This document shows, one piece after another, positions 1 through 10,487 of a DNA stretch of 64,000 bases; within the stretch, counting starts at the first letter, position 1; each line of letters opens with the position of its first letter. The position numbers were made by a program, and so were the translations under genes. Origin of the DNA: Strigamia acuminata (lineage: Eukaryota > Arthropoda > Chilopoda > Geophilomorpha > Linotaeniidae); contig OX442314.1 of NCBI GenBank assembly GCA_949358305.1, positions 60,893,369 through 60,957,368 of the forward strand, in the 5' to 3' direction. The notes beneath the pieces were generated by a model. It did no database searches. It was not told the origin of the DNA and saw only the letters and a list, made by a program, of their open reading frames with translations.

Positions 1-1283
1 CTTGTTGGATTTTGTTGGCTTTTGTTGGCTTTTGTTGGCTTTTGTTGGCTTTTGTTGGCTTTTGTTGGCAAATGTTGGCTTTTGTTGGCTTTTGTTGGCT
101 TTTGTTGGCTTTTGCTGGCTTTTGCTGGCTTTTGTTGGCTTCTGTTGGCTTCTGTTGGCTTTTGTTGGCTTTTGTCGGATTTTGTCGGATTTTGTTGGAT
201 TTTGTCGGATTTTGTCAGATTTTGTCGAATTTTGTTAGATTTTGTTAGATTTTGTCAGATTTTGTCAGATTTTGTTAGATTTTGTCAGATTTTGTCGGCT
301 TTTGTTGGCTTCTGTTGGCTTTTGTTGGCTTCTGTTGGCATTTGTTGGCTTTTGCTGGCTTTTGTTGGCTTCTGTTCGCTTTTGTTGGCTTCTGTTGGCT
401 TGTTGGCTTTTGTTGGCTTTTGTTGGCAAATGTTGGCTTTTGTTGGCTTTTGTTGGCTTTTGTTGGCTTTTGTTGGCTTTTGTTGGCTTTTGTTGTGCTT
501 TTGCTGGCTTTTACTGGCTTTTGTTGGCTTCTGTTGGCTTTTGTTGGCTTTTGTTGGCTTTTGTCAGATTTTGTCGGATTTTGTTGGATTTTGTCGGATT
601 TTGTCAGATTTTGTCAGATTTTGTCAGATTTTGTTAGATTTTGTCAGATTTTGTCAGATTTTGTTGGATTTTGTCAGATTTTGTTGGCTTCTGTTGGCTT
701 TTGTTGGCTTCTGTTGGCTTTTGTTGGCTTTTGTTGGCTTTTGTTGGCTTTTGTTAGCTTTTGCTGGCTTTTGTTGGCTTCTGTTGGCTTTTGTTGGCTT
801 TTGTTGGCTTTTGTTGGCTTTTGTTGGCTTTTGTTGGCTTTTGTTGGCAAATGTTGGCTTTTGTTGGCTTTTGTTGGCTTTTGTCGGATTTTTTTTTGTC
901 AGATTTTGTCAGATTTTCTTTTGTCAGATTTTGTCGGATTTTGTCGAATTTTGTCGGATTTTGTCGGATTTTGTTGGATTTTGTCGGATTTTCTTTTGTG
1001 AGATTTTGTCAGATTTTGTCAGATTTTGTCAGATTTTGTTAGATTTTGTCAGATTTTGTTGGCTTTTGTTGACTTTTGTTGGCAAATGTTGGCTTTTGTT
1101 GGCTTTGTTGGCTTTTGTCAGATTTTGTCAGATTTTCTTTTGTCAGATTTTCTTTTGTCAGATTTTGTCAGATTTTCTTTTGTCAGATTTTGTCAGATTT
1201 TGTCGGATTTTGTTGGATTTTGTCGAATTTTGTTGGATTTTGTCGGATTTTGTCAGATTTTGTCAGATTTTGTTAGATTTTGT
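1..1283. repeat. 10-bp minisatellite (ttttgttggc family)
   Basis: About 1.28 kb of a decamer repeated head to tail. Main variants are ttttgttggc, ttttgtcgga, ttttgtcaga and ttttgttaga, arranged in blocks: ggc-type runs alternate with gga/aga-type runs, and an occasional gcaaatgtt interrupts. The plus strand is almost free of A and very rich in T and G. Because the period is 10 bp, three units make 30 nt, so all plus frames stay open and encode FVGFCWLLLA-like peptides; these ORFs are artefacts of periodicity. The array starts at or before the window edge and ends where it meets copia coding sequence. Confidence 0.97.
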
Positions 1284-3541
1284 TAGATTTTGCAGTTCGC
1301 CCAGTCTGCGTCTGCAAATGCTGTCAACAATCCTTTCTTGTTGCTGAACACCAGTCCAAAAGATTTGGTGCCTGCCAGATATCTCAAAATCCGTTTGGCC
1401 ATTTGCCAGTGGTTTGCTTTTGGCTTGCTGTTGAATTGAGCCAACACGTTCACGGCATGTGAGATATCTGGTCTCGTACTGTTGGCCAGGTAAGACAAAC
1501 AACCGATCACTTCTCTGTAAGGCTCGATCGTTAAATCTTCAAATTCTTTTGGTTCCGTCTTCTCGTTGTCGAAACAGGTCACCATCGGTGTTGCTATCGG
1601 TTTGGAGTCTGCCATGTTGAATCTTTTCAAAACCTTTTCAGTATATTTTTCTTGTGTTAAAAACATATTTCCACTTTTGTCTTGTCCGAATTCGATTCCC
1701 AACATATACTTCAAACGACCAAGTTCCTTGATGTCAAAACACTTGCGAAGTTTCTTTTTAATCTCTCGACACATGTTGTCCGACTGTCCGGCTATAATCA
1801 TGTCGTCGACGTAAACCCCGATGATCCCATATTCATTTCCTATTTGGATCCAATAGACACATGCATTTGATAGACAACGTTTAAAACCCTGTTTCTCCAA
1901 TTCCTCGTCCAACTTGTCGTTCCATGCGCGACCAGATTGTTTTAATCCGTATAACGACTTAATTAGTCGACAAACTTTGTTTTTCAGGTTTTTAAAGTTT
2001 TTCATCACTAATCCTTCTGGAATTTCCATGTAGACCTCTTCTTCGAGGACTCCGTTGAGATAAGCAGTCGCCACATCGATTTGTTCCATCACCCAACTCA
2101 AAACTACCGCTATTGCAATTATGAGTCGCATCGTCGCAATTCCTGCCACTGGTAAATATGTTTCTGTATAATCGTGTCCGTAACGCTGCGTAAATCCTTT
2201 CGCCACCAGACGCGCTTTGTACCGCTCCACCAAACCATCTGTAGTTTGTTTCATTCTAAACACCCACTTGCAGCCAATAGCTTTACTGTCCTTTGGCAAA
2301 TCCGTAATCTCCCATGTTTTATTCTTGTGAAAACTGTTCAACTCGTCGTCAATCGCGGTTTTCCATTCAGTTGCGTTCGTGGAGTTCAATGCCTCATGGT
2401 AAGTAGATGGTTCTCCAAATTGACAAAACATTGCTGTCCCTTCGAGATCCTCTCCCTCTTCACCTTCTTCCTCTTCTTCTCCCGTTTCTGCAACTTCCGG
2501 TTTCGCTTCCTGTTGCACCCGACTTCGGAGTATCATTTGCGTTGGCTCATATTGCTTCGGAACAGCTTCGGCCTTTGTCGGTCGTCCAAGTTTCGGTTTG
2601 GGCACTGGCGGAACTTGTTTCGGTTCGTCCTTGTCGCTATCAAAAACAAGAGTCATGACTTCTTTCGCATCTTGTTCGTTGGTTTCGTTGAACCCAAAAT
2701 CGCTTTCCTTAAATACGACGTCATGTGAAGTCATCACTTTTCTTTTCTTGGTATTCCAGAGTCGATACGTCTTCTCCCCGGCTGAATACCCAAGAAATAT
2801 GCACTTTTCTCCGCGTTCGTCCAGTTTTCTTCTCTTAGGCGCCGGAACGTGCATCACTGCATTGCAGCCAAACACTCTTAGGTGTTTTACAAACGGTGTC
2901 CTTTGATACCACGCCTCATATGGTGTCTTGCCAGTAATATGAGTTACTGTTCGGTTTCTCACATACACCGCAGTATTGACCGCTTCAGCCCAAAAGTCTG
3001 CGCTCAAACGCGACTGGATCAAACTCGACCGCACTAAATCTAACAAAGTTCTGTTCAGCCTTTCAGAAATCCCGTTCTGTTGAGGCGTGTACACCGCGGT
3101 TCGTTGGTGTGTAATTCTTCTTTCTGTCAAAAACTTGTTACATTCTTCATTGCAGTATTCGAGCCCATTGTCCGTTCGCAACGCTTTTATTTTCCTTCCG
3201 GTCTTCCTTTCCACTCTGGTCAGGTAATCTTGAAAATTTTCAAGCGCTTGGGATTTATGTGTTAGAAAATAAACGTCGATTTTTCTCGTTTTATTGTCAA
3301 CAAAAGTAACGTAATAACGATGACCGCCCTTGCTTCTTGTCTGGAACGGACCAGCAATATCTGAGTGGACCAAATCCAAAATCCCGGGTGCCAATTTCCG
3401 TTCTTCTTTATTAAATGGCTGCCTTTTGGATTTCCCTTGGAGACAACTGTCGCATTTGTTGATAGCGTTTTTGTTAATCTCCAATCCCCTGACTTTGTCC
3501 TTTTCAGACATCTTATGCAGACTGTCCAGTGACACGTGCAT
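1283..3541 (-). pseudogene. copia integrase-RT-RNase H (truncated)
   Basis: This is the second half of the copia polyprotein, 752 codons open. The integrase DDE triad is visible: HSDIAGPF (D61), LRTDNGLEY (D124) and PQQNGISERLNR (E160). CDSC near residue 30 is the CC half of the HHCC zinc finger; the HH half is lost at the frameshift. The RT follows, with QIDVATAYLNG, a KSLYGLKQSGRAWN stretch and the catalytic YVDD near residue 576. RNase H starts with FADADWANCK and stops after its first Asp, where minisatellite sequence takes over. An acidic linker (EEEEEGEEGEDLEG) separates integrase from RT. The first Met is not a real start; the reading frame should continue from gag-protease. All catalytic integrase and RT residues I can check are present, so decay is recent. 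Confidence 0.85.
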
Positions 3542-4944
3542 ACTAGCTTCTCAAAGTCGGGCTTCTGGTCGCTCAGCTTGATGTAATATAATCGATCCTT
3601 CTTCACGCCTTCCATCAACTGCCTTTTCCACTGAGGATCGTATATCTTCACCAGTCCTGATCCAACGGCGACTTTGCATCGTGCTTCGTCAATGCAGGGT
3701 CCCGACAATAAATTTCTTCGCATGTCCGGCGCATAATAAACTTTCTTCAACGTGATCGGAATTGTCTCGTTTCCAACCAAACTCATCACGCAGACGTCCC
3801 CGACGCCTTGAATCTGAATTAAAGTTTTCTTATCCGCCTGGCTTATTGTCCCCGTAGTTTCCTTGAAGTTAAAAAATTGGTTCCTGTCTTTACAGAAATG
3901 TCCAGTGGCCCCGGTGTCGTAGATCCAAGAGCTGTTGGCTGCGCTGCACTGCAACATCTCTTCCTCGCTCAACTCGGTGAGAAAACCGACATCGAACATG
4001 TTTGTGTCCAATTCTTCCGCTGTATTCGTATTTTGGCTGTTGTTTGACGGTAATTGTACTGTGCAATCCCTCGCCCAGTGCCCTGGTTGATTGCACCGAA
4101 AACACGGCCCTTGTCCTGATGATCCGGTCGTGTTTCCTCGAAAACTTCTCGAATTTTTGCCGCCTCTGAAATTCAATCTTCCTCCTTTTTGTCCGCCTTG
4201 ATAACCTCGATTGTTTTGGCTGTAATTCCCTTGTTGTTGAGATTTCTGCAAATTGTCATTGTTTTTAGTGTTGGTGGAAGTGTTTGGCCCTGTGCTAAAA
4301 GCATCCACAATTGGCCCCTGGCCCGAAACTCTTCGTTGTTGCGCCAATCTGCCTTCCTCAGCGACCAATTCCACTTCGACTTTCTCTAGTGTGAAATCCT
4401 TATCTTCCCATCGATAAATACTCTGCACAATTGACTGGAATTCTTGTGGCAGGTATCGGATGAGTTGATATGCCTGATATAAATTGTCCAAATCGTGCTT
4501 GACGTCGGCTAGTCGCTTCGCCGCATTGCGTATCTTCGCCGCGAACACGCCGATCGTCTCCGTTGTTGGTTCGTACTTTAGGCTGAAGAATTCGTCCAGC
4601 AGACGTATTATTCTCGCCGTCGAGACCGGTTCGAAGTTAGTTTTCAGCGTGTCCCACGCTGTTTTCGCGTCTTCGGTCCCGCTGAGCAATTCGTGGTATT
4701 GCTCCTCTATGGCGTAGTAAATTAAGCTGAAAGCTCGCCCCTTACGCAGTTGATAGTCCGAACGATCACGCCAAGATGCTCCCGGTGCCAGCGCTTCTTG
4801 TGTTCCATCAGTGAATGCCCAGCATCCGTGATGCATCAAAAGCACTTTGATTTGCTGCTTCCACGTGTCATAGTTCGTTCTGTTCAAAAGTGTCACTTTG
4901 CGCTCCGGTTTTTCCGTATCCATTGTGAATTTAGTGTCCACCAC
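3262..4944 (-). pseudogene. copia gag-protease region
   Basis: This is the first half of the copia polyprotein, 560 codons as an open frame. The N-terminus carries the copia gag domain (NRTNYDTWKQQIKVLL near residue 22). A CCHC zinc knuckle CFRCNQPGHWARDC lies near residue 280 and the protease motif WIYDTGATGHF near residue 340, with its catalytic Asp intact. The frame stays homologous until about YYIKLSDQKPDFEKL, near 3545. The remaining 90 or so residues are out of frame and are the antisense-free shadow of integrase. The conserved W-H-x-R-x-G-H of the GAG-pre-integrase domain is missing at that point, so a small deletion plus frameshift is inferred. The start ATG at 4944 follows a long leader. 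Confidence 0.82.
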
Positions 4945-5690
4945 TCAAAAAACACACCGAAAACACGCACTAATTCTCTCAAAAACACTTTGAAATACTG
5001 GTAATCGCAACAAGGTGCAGTGTTGCGATGTTAGTTCGCTCTTAGTTTAAGTTAGTCAGTATCCTAGTACAACACTAAACTAATAATAATATTCAAAAAT
5101 AAAAACGAAAATAAAAGTTCATATATGATGTCTTCCTGCTGTAGACTATCCACTCGTTCTGTGTCGACAGATTTGAATCACACTTCACGTATGGTCGAGA
5201 AAAATCGTCGTCCTCGCGTATCGTTGATTTTTCCTCGTTTTTCCGTCTTTCGTCTCGAAAACAAACTTATTCACTAAAAGTTCCCTCGTTTTTGGCAATT
5301 GTTCTCCGTTTACAACACGTTCACACTTCCCGTGTGGTTGTCCAGCGTCGCCGTCCTCACGTACGTCTCGTTGAATCGTCTTCTCGACGAAAAAGGATGA
5401 CACGTCGACTACACGTATCGCGCCTCGCGATATTCGGAAAATCGTCCGAAAATTGCAAAAACAGACTTATTAATGAAAAGTTTAATAATGTTCGAACCCA
5501 TTTAGTGTTCCTGCGTCGCTTGATGACCAATAACCGCTTGTAAAACCGTGGATCCTTGGCTGAGACACAGGCTGCTCACTCTCATCATGGGCGCCGCCAT
5601 TTTGAATAATTAGAGGGAAATGCCTTCTTTTTCACCTCTAATTGACTTGAAATGTTTTCAGTCACTGCACGTTTTTCCCACGTTGTTTGT

Positions 5691-5701
5691 GGCCCATAAC
5701 C
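5691..5701 (-). other. Putative primer-binding site of the copia element at 1283
   Basis: The plus strand reads ggcccataacc, 11 nt identical to the anticodon-loop part of eukaryotic initiator tRNA-Met, so the element sense strand is complementary to that tRNA. Copia-type elements prime from a tRNA-iMet half-molecule. It is shorter than the match in the second copia element at 51554-51582. Confidence 0.6.
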
Positions 5702-6056
5702 TTGTTGTGTTGTGTTGCAAACTTGTGCAAATAGTGGCAAATGTAGTGGATTGGAAAAACACATCAGGTGAAAGAAATACACATCATGTTAACAGGTGAG
5801 AACCAAAACATCAAGTGAGTTTATTCACTGGTCATGTGACCTCTTACAGTGTGAGCCACCTGTTGGCATCATATACAAACTATATGTAAACAAAGGTTGC
5901 GATCACTTACGTGAACTGAATACAAGCAGTAATATTAAACAATATGATAATACGATACAGATATATATACACACGCATATAATAGGCAATTAACACATAT
6001 GATATCTCAACAGAAAGAACACAAATCCACAGCAGAAACAGAAACCGAATGAAATA

Positions 6057-6971
6057 GTGCACCTTTTCGCGTGCAAACAGAAAGCACAAAGCAAACAGGA
6101 TTCAAGCGCACAAATTAAGACGGGTGACTTGATTATCCTGAAGAACGTTGACAAATGGTTCACCAAATTGGCTAAAAACAAGAAATCGATTAATTACGTG
6201 GATTACTGGCGAGCTAACGTACGCAGACGGCAAACTGACGAGATTGAAAACCTGCTCAAAACAATCGCGAAAATCGAGCAACCGCTAATTTTCGAGCAAA
6301 GTCGCATAGCGCTGCGAACGAAACAACCCAACGTCGAGTTTTGTATTGATGGACTTCAAGTGCATCTCAACTCTGGTGTTGAGCAGTTAACGTACTTGTT
6401 AACTAGCTTGAAGAAAATACCACAAGAGACTGAACACCTGCTGCATAAATTAATTTGCAACAAATTGGAAGTGGCGGGTGACATAAAAGTAAAGAAAAAC
6501 TTGATTTACATGCGACCAACGTGCGATCGAGGCCAAACGCCTCAGCCGGACAATCGAATTCGGCGACGAAACCGCGGCCGGCAAACGCGTCGGCGTGGAA
6601 ATCGAAATGACCAAACGCACGAGCGTCGAATTGAAGCTCGGCAAACGCGCGAGCAACAAATACGAGCTGTACAGGCGTGCGAGCATCGAGCATCCACATC
6701 GGGATTGCACAAACAACGAGATCAACAACGAGGACGACAACGAGAACAAAACGAGAACGAGGGGACAACGACCCCGAGCAACAGCAACAACAATTTCCAC
6801 AACAGGAATATAGAGAACGGCACCAACAACAGCACCAACAATAACAACAGCAGCATTAACAATATAAAGGAAATCAACAGCTACAGAAGTGTTGTACGCC
6901 ATTTTAGCATTTGTAAAGGAAATTTGCTTTTGAGCAAATATCCGGGGAGATGTTGTGATTGCATTAATTAG
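6057..6971 (+). CDS. Hypothetical basic, Arg/Asn-rich protein
   Basis: A 304-codon open frame that I do not recognise. The first 170 or so residues look globular, with a charged helical stretch (RRRQTDEIENLLKTIAKIEQ). They are followed by a strongly basic Arg/Gln-rich segment and then an Asn-rich low-complexity tail (NNSTNNNNSSINN), ending in KYPGRCCDCIN. The first Met at 6057 is only the first available; coding could begin upstream through splicing. The neighbourhood (copia at left, repeats at right) makes a degraded retroelement gag a reasonable alternative, but I see no zinc knuckle of CCHC form or protease motif. No promoter or splice signals were convincing. Confidence 0.3.
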   Translation: MHLFACKQKAQSKQDSSAQIKTGDLIILKNVDKWFTKLAKNKKSINYVDYWRANVRRRQTDEIENLLKTIAKIEQPLIFEQSRIALRTKQPNVEFCIDGLQVHLNSGVEQLTYLLTSLKKIPQETEHLLHKLICNKLEVAGDIKVKKNLIYMRPTCDRGQTPQPDNRIRRRNRGRQTRRRGNRNDQTHERRIEARQTREQQIRAVQACEHRASTSGLHKQRDQQRGRQREQNENEGTTTPSNSNNNFHNRNIENGTNNSTNNNNSSINNIKEINSYRSVVRHFSICKGNLLLSKYPGRCCDCIN

Positions 6972-9660
6972 AACAAATAGTGTAGTTAATGTGACGCGTA
7001 ATAATACCTTGTTTGATATTATGATGTAAGAATGCACGCGTACGCATTTGCGTATATCTAACAATCTCCTGGAAAACGATATCATGTAGAAACAAAAACT
7101 CCATTCCGAATATCGAAGCTTCAATAAGTGTAACAAAATTGTATGTGAATAACAGATCGAGTGAATTGGAATAAACATTGCAAACGTGAATTTACTGATC
7201 AATTTGAGTAGGACAAATACATAACATATTTTACGCAACTTTTAAGTTCGGATGGATAAGTCTCTATCTGGACGCGTGTTTATTTTATTGTTTTGTTATT
7301 ATTTACCTGACTGTGATACTTAATTTATTTTGTTTAGTTTCTAGTGTTTTCCGCGCCTGTTGTACCTATCCGCGTGCCCGGGAGACGCCTCATTCCTTTT
7401 CCGGGAATCACATGCCGGTAGAGATGACCCCTTAAATTCTTTCCTCTCGGTCATGTGGATGGGTGCAATGAGCGTGGAGTTCCAGCAATCAACGATTGTT
7501 TGGAGGTGTAAGTTTTTGTTAGTCTTAGCTTTTCAAAGTGCAATTTGCCTTACTGTGATTTAAGTGTATAATTTTAACGCGTCTGACGCGATTGTTTGAG
7601 TTTGCATCATGTGTTTTATCTGATTTGATTCATTTTTGATTTTGTTTACTTCGCTAATGTTGCGATTAATTATGTTTTTGATTATTGTATCGTTTCATTA
7701 CTTCATCAAACAGAGTAATAAAACTCTGGCTGTGGAGGCGTGTCACAGCCCGGTGTTCACGCGTACGAGTAGTACGCATTGTTCCCCCGTGTTTTGTTCC
7801 ATTAAACCTAATTTGTCTTTATCTTGTGTTGTTTTCTGTTTGTTTAGCCTAATTTTCCTCATATTCTATCTTGTTTATTCCTTACTCATTCCTAACTTTC
7901 TCTTCATTTTCCCACTTCTCTCTTATTCTTTCCTAGTTTTTCTATTCTTAGTTTATGGTTTTGATGCAAGTCTATTTGCATATCTATTCTGGTCAGTACG
8001 CGTCGACGTTAGTCATACACTTAGTATGCACCGACTGTACTGATTGGCTCTTGACTCTTCCGTGATTGGTCGAGCTTGGTTGAGTCCAAGTTTACCTTTC
8101 ACCCTATTTTTCACTTTTCTCTTCAGTTGATCTCAGTATCCCAAATGCGTAGGTGCTCCTTTGGAGCCAGTGCTCATGGCTGAGTATTAACCACATTGTT
8201 TAACCAACTGCTAAACTTGACCTGGGATTCCAGATAAAGATCTACCGTAGGTCGTAATTCCCGCTACATGTCGCATACGGGTATTTCGTTTCGTAATTTT
8301 TCTTTCCACGCATTTTTATTTTGTTTCAAGCCCTAATTATAACTATGGTGATGATTATTATCATCATTCACCAAAAAAAATAATAACAGCTGCAAAATTG
8401 TACTTACATCTCCAATCGTCGCGACCGATCTAACGGAGATCCAAGATGGCGGCCAAAATGTGCAATTTGAACAAGAAAACTCGTTACACGGAGATTTAAA
8501 CGACCTAAAAAGGTCGTTTATTTTTAGCTCGTTTAAACCCGTTTAAACGAGCTTTTAAACGAGAATCTCGTTTAAAAGTTTGTGCAAACGGGTTTAAACG
8601 ATCGTTTTGGAGTTATTGAATGCGCCTAGTGTTAATTCACGGTCTTAAACCACTCGTCGCCATTTGTTTTCCACACCTTTTTGTTCATGTTTTATCGCCG
8701 TGACGCGTTTTCCAAGGCCAAACAGGATTTGTTGGCCATAAGTTCGAAGTTTGTGTCTGTTATTTCGCTTGCGCGTGCGTTTAGCTTAGTTTAGCCGCCT
8801 GCCATTTGGGCTTTAGCTTTAATTAAGCATTAAGTCAGGTTTAGTGATAGGATTTGGGCCCGTGCGTAGTATAAGCACATGGAATTTGCCCATTCTCATC
8901 CGAACTCGGCAGTTTAGGGTTGCTTATGAGCCATTACGTGACGTGTATTCGTTTAACTTCGTGCGAGTGCACGATACGTTGCGAGTCACGCATAGGGTTT
9001 TGGTTCTGGCGACTAATAAACATTCTGTCCCCGATTTTTACAGCTCGGGATACCCGGCATTAATTTAAATATTAGTGTGGTCCACAGTATCTGAGAGTGT
9101 GTTAGCTACCACTTCTGGCGCACATTCGACGCACGGCAGGTACGAAAATACTATTAGTATGCGATTAATTATTTTGTCCGTTTCCCCATGCATTTCTGGA
9201 TAGGCATGGCAGATATGTGTGTTGGCATCCTTTGGATACCCGTGTAGCGCATATTAATGCTACTCTTATGTGTTAACACACATATTCTATGTTTCTTGTG
9301 TCGTCTGCTTGAGAGAGCGATAAATGTTGTTTTCCGTGTTGTTTATCGGTTAATTATGCCTAGGTTAACAATTACTTATATTGTAAAGAACAAATCAATG
9401 CTTGTTGCTATTGATTTGTCCTATTGTTATACTTTGTACGGTTTAAGACCAATTAGCCTCAAACCCAGTTGCTTTTATGTTTTCATGTGATTAAAACATG
9501 GCGGGCGCGAAGTGCGAGCTCCCCGCACATTTTAAGCTGGTTTCAACTCCTTTCCGATGTTTCCTGGCCTCCACGGACTTATCAAATACCAGGGTGTGTG
9601 AATTTACTGTTTCACGGCGTCTTTCAAACGCTTCTAAACTATCTAGACTCGCGATCCATC
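6972..9660. other. AT-rich intergenic stretch without a supported gene
   Basis: About 2.7 kb with only short, low-complexity or compositionally biased ORFs; the T-rich 7636-8043 frame looks spurious. The one structured part is the palindrome cluster at 8470-8615. I see no tRNA, rRNA or conserved protein motif here. Confidence 0.5.
8470..8615. repeat. Cluster of GTTTAAAC-centred palindromes
   Basis: Several overlapping inverted repeats sit in about 145 bp: aaacgacctaaaaaggtcgttt, ctcgtttaaac with gtttaaacgag, ctcgtttaaaag, and aaacgggtttaaacgatcgttt. The core octamer GTTTAAAC and flanking CTCG/CGAG words resemble the palindromes at 36970-37045 and 39003-39050, so these may be ends or relics of a related fold-back family. 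Confidence 0.6.
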
Positions 9661-9665
9661 ACACT

Positions 9666-10487
9666 CTAAACAAAGTTGTAATACAGTTGTAACAAAGTTG
9701 TAACAAAGTGAAAAAATGTGAAAAATGTGAAAAAATGTGAAAAAATGTGAAAAAAATGTGAAAAAATGTGAAAAAAAATTAAAAAAATGTAAAAAAAATA
9801 AAAATAGTAAAACAAAGTTGCAATACAGTTGTAACAAAGTTGTAACAAAGTGAAAAAATGTGAAAAATGTAGAAAAATGTGAAAATAAATTAATGAAATG
9901 TAAAAAAAAAAACATGTAAAACAAAGTTGTAATACAGTTGTAACAAAGTTGTAATACAGTTGTAACAAAGTTGTAATACAGTTGTAACAAAGTTGTAATA
10001 CAGTTGTAACAAAGTTGTAATACAGTTGTAACAAAGTTGTAATACAGTTGTAACAAAGTTGTAATACAGTTGTAACAAAGTTGTAATACAGTTGTAACAA
10101 AGTTGTAATACAGTTGTAACAAAGTTGTAACAAAGTAAAAAAAATTGTAAAAATGTGAAAAAATGTGAAAAAATGTGAAAAAAAATTAAAGAAATGTAAA
10201 AAAATGTGAAAATAAATTAAAGAAATGTAAAAAAAATAAAAATAGTAAACAAAGTTGTAATACAGGTGTAAGAAAGTTGTAACAAAGTGAAAAAATGTGA
10301 AAAAATGTGGAAAAATGCGAAAAAAAATTAAAGAAATGTAAAAAAAATAAAAATAGTAAAACAAAGTTGTAATACAGTTGTAACAAAGTTGTAACAAAGT
10401 GAAAAAATGTGAAAAAATGAGAAAATATGTGAAAAAAAATTAAAGAAATGTAAAAAAAATAAAAATAGTAAAACATAGTTGTAATAC
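9666..10487. repeat. Compound tandem array: 22-bp unit plus gtgaaaaaat-rich spacers
   Basis: A 22-bp unit (gttgtaatacagttgtaaca plus aa) is repeated about nine times at 9926-10130. Elsewhere one or two copies alternate with A-rich spacers of gtgaaaaaat and ttaaagaaatgtaaaa words. That gives a higher-order period of roughly 145-170 bp with five or so copies. The minus strand is open in several frames because of the repeat (LQLCYNCITT peptides); these are not genes. The array resumes for about 25 bp at 13142, after the hAT insertion. Confidence 0.9.

Larger units (their letters stand above)
1283..5703 (-). mobile_element. copia (Ty1) LTR retrotransposon, 3-prime truncated
   Basis: A Ty1/copia element read on the minus strand, with domain order gag, zinc knuckle, aspartic protease, integrase, reverse transcriptase and the start of RNase H. 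An ggcccataacc primer-binding match at 5691-5701 sits next to a TG, marking the likely 5-prime LTR boundary near 5703; the outer LTR end is not identifiable because no second LTR is present. About 745 bp of leader separates it from the gag ATG at 4944. The 3-prime end is lost at 1283, where the minisatellite begins inside RNase H. A frameshift near 3541 splits the polyprotein. It looks immobile, though most motifs are well preserved. Confidence 0.85.

Noticed and set aside
1-1283. Long forward ORFs (up to 441 codons) of FVGFCWLLLA repeats
   Set aside because: They occur in all plus frames and follow from the 10-bp period; no start context, domain or codon bias.
1-1283. CRISPR array or telomeric repeat
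   Set aside because: No spacers of constant length, and the unit does not match TTAGG; this is a eukaryotic minisatellite.
8150-8290. tRNA-like or small-RNA gene
   Set aside because: Some stem-like words, but no A-box/B-box pair or cloverleaf that I could draw.
9643-10476. Minus-strand ORFs encoding LQLCYNCITT repeats
   Set aside because: Periodic shadows of the 22-bp array and A-rich spacers.
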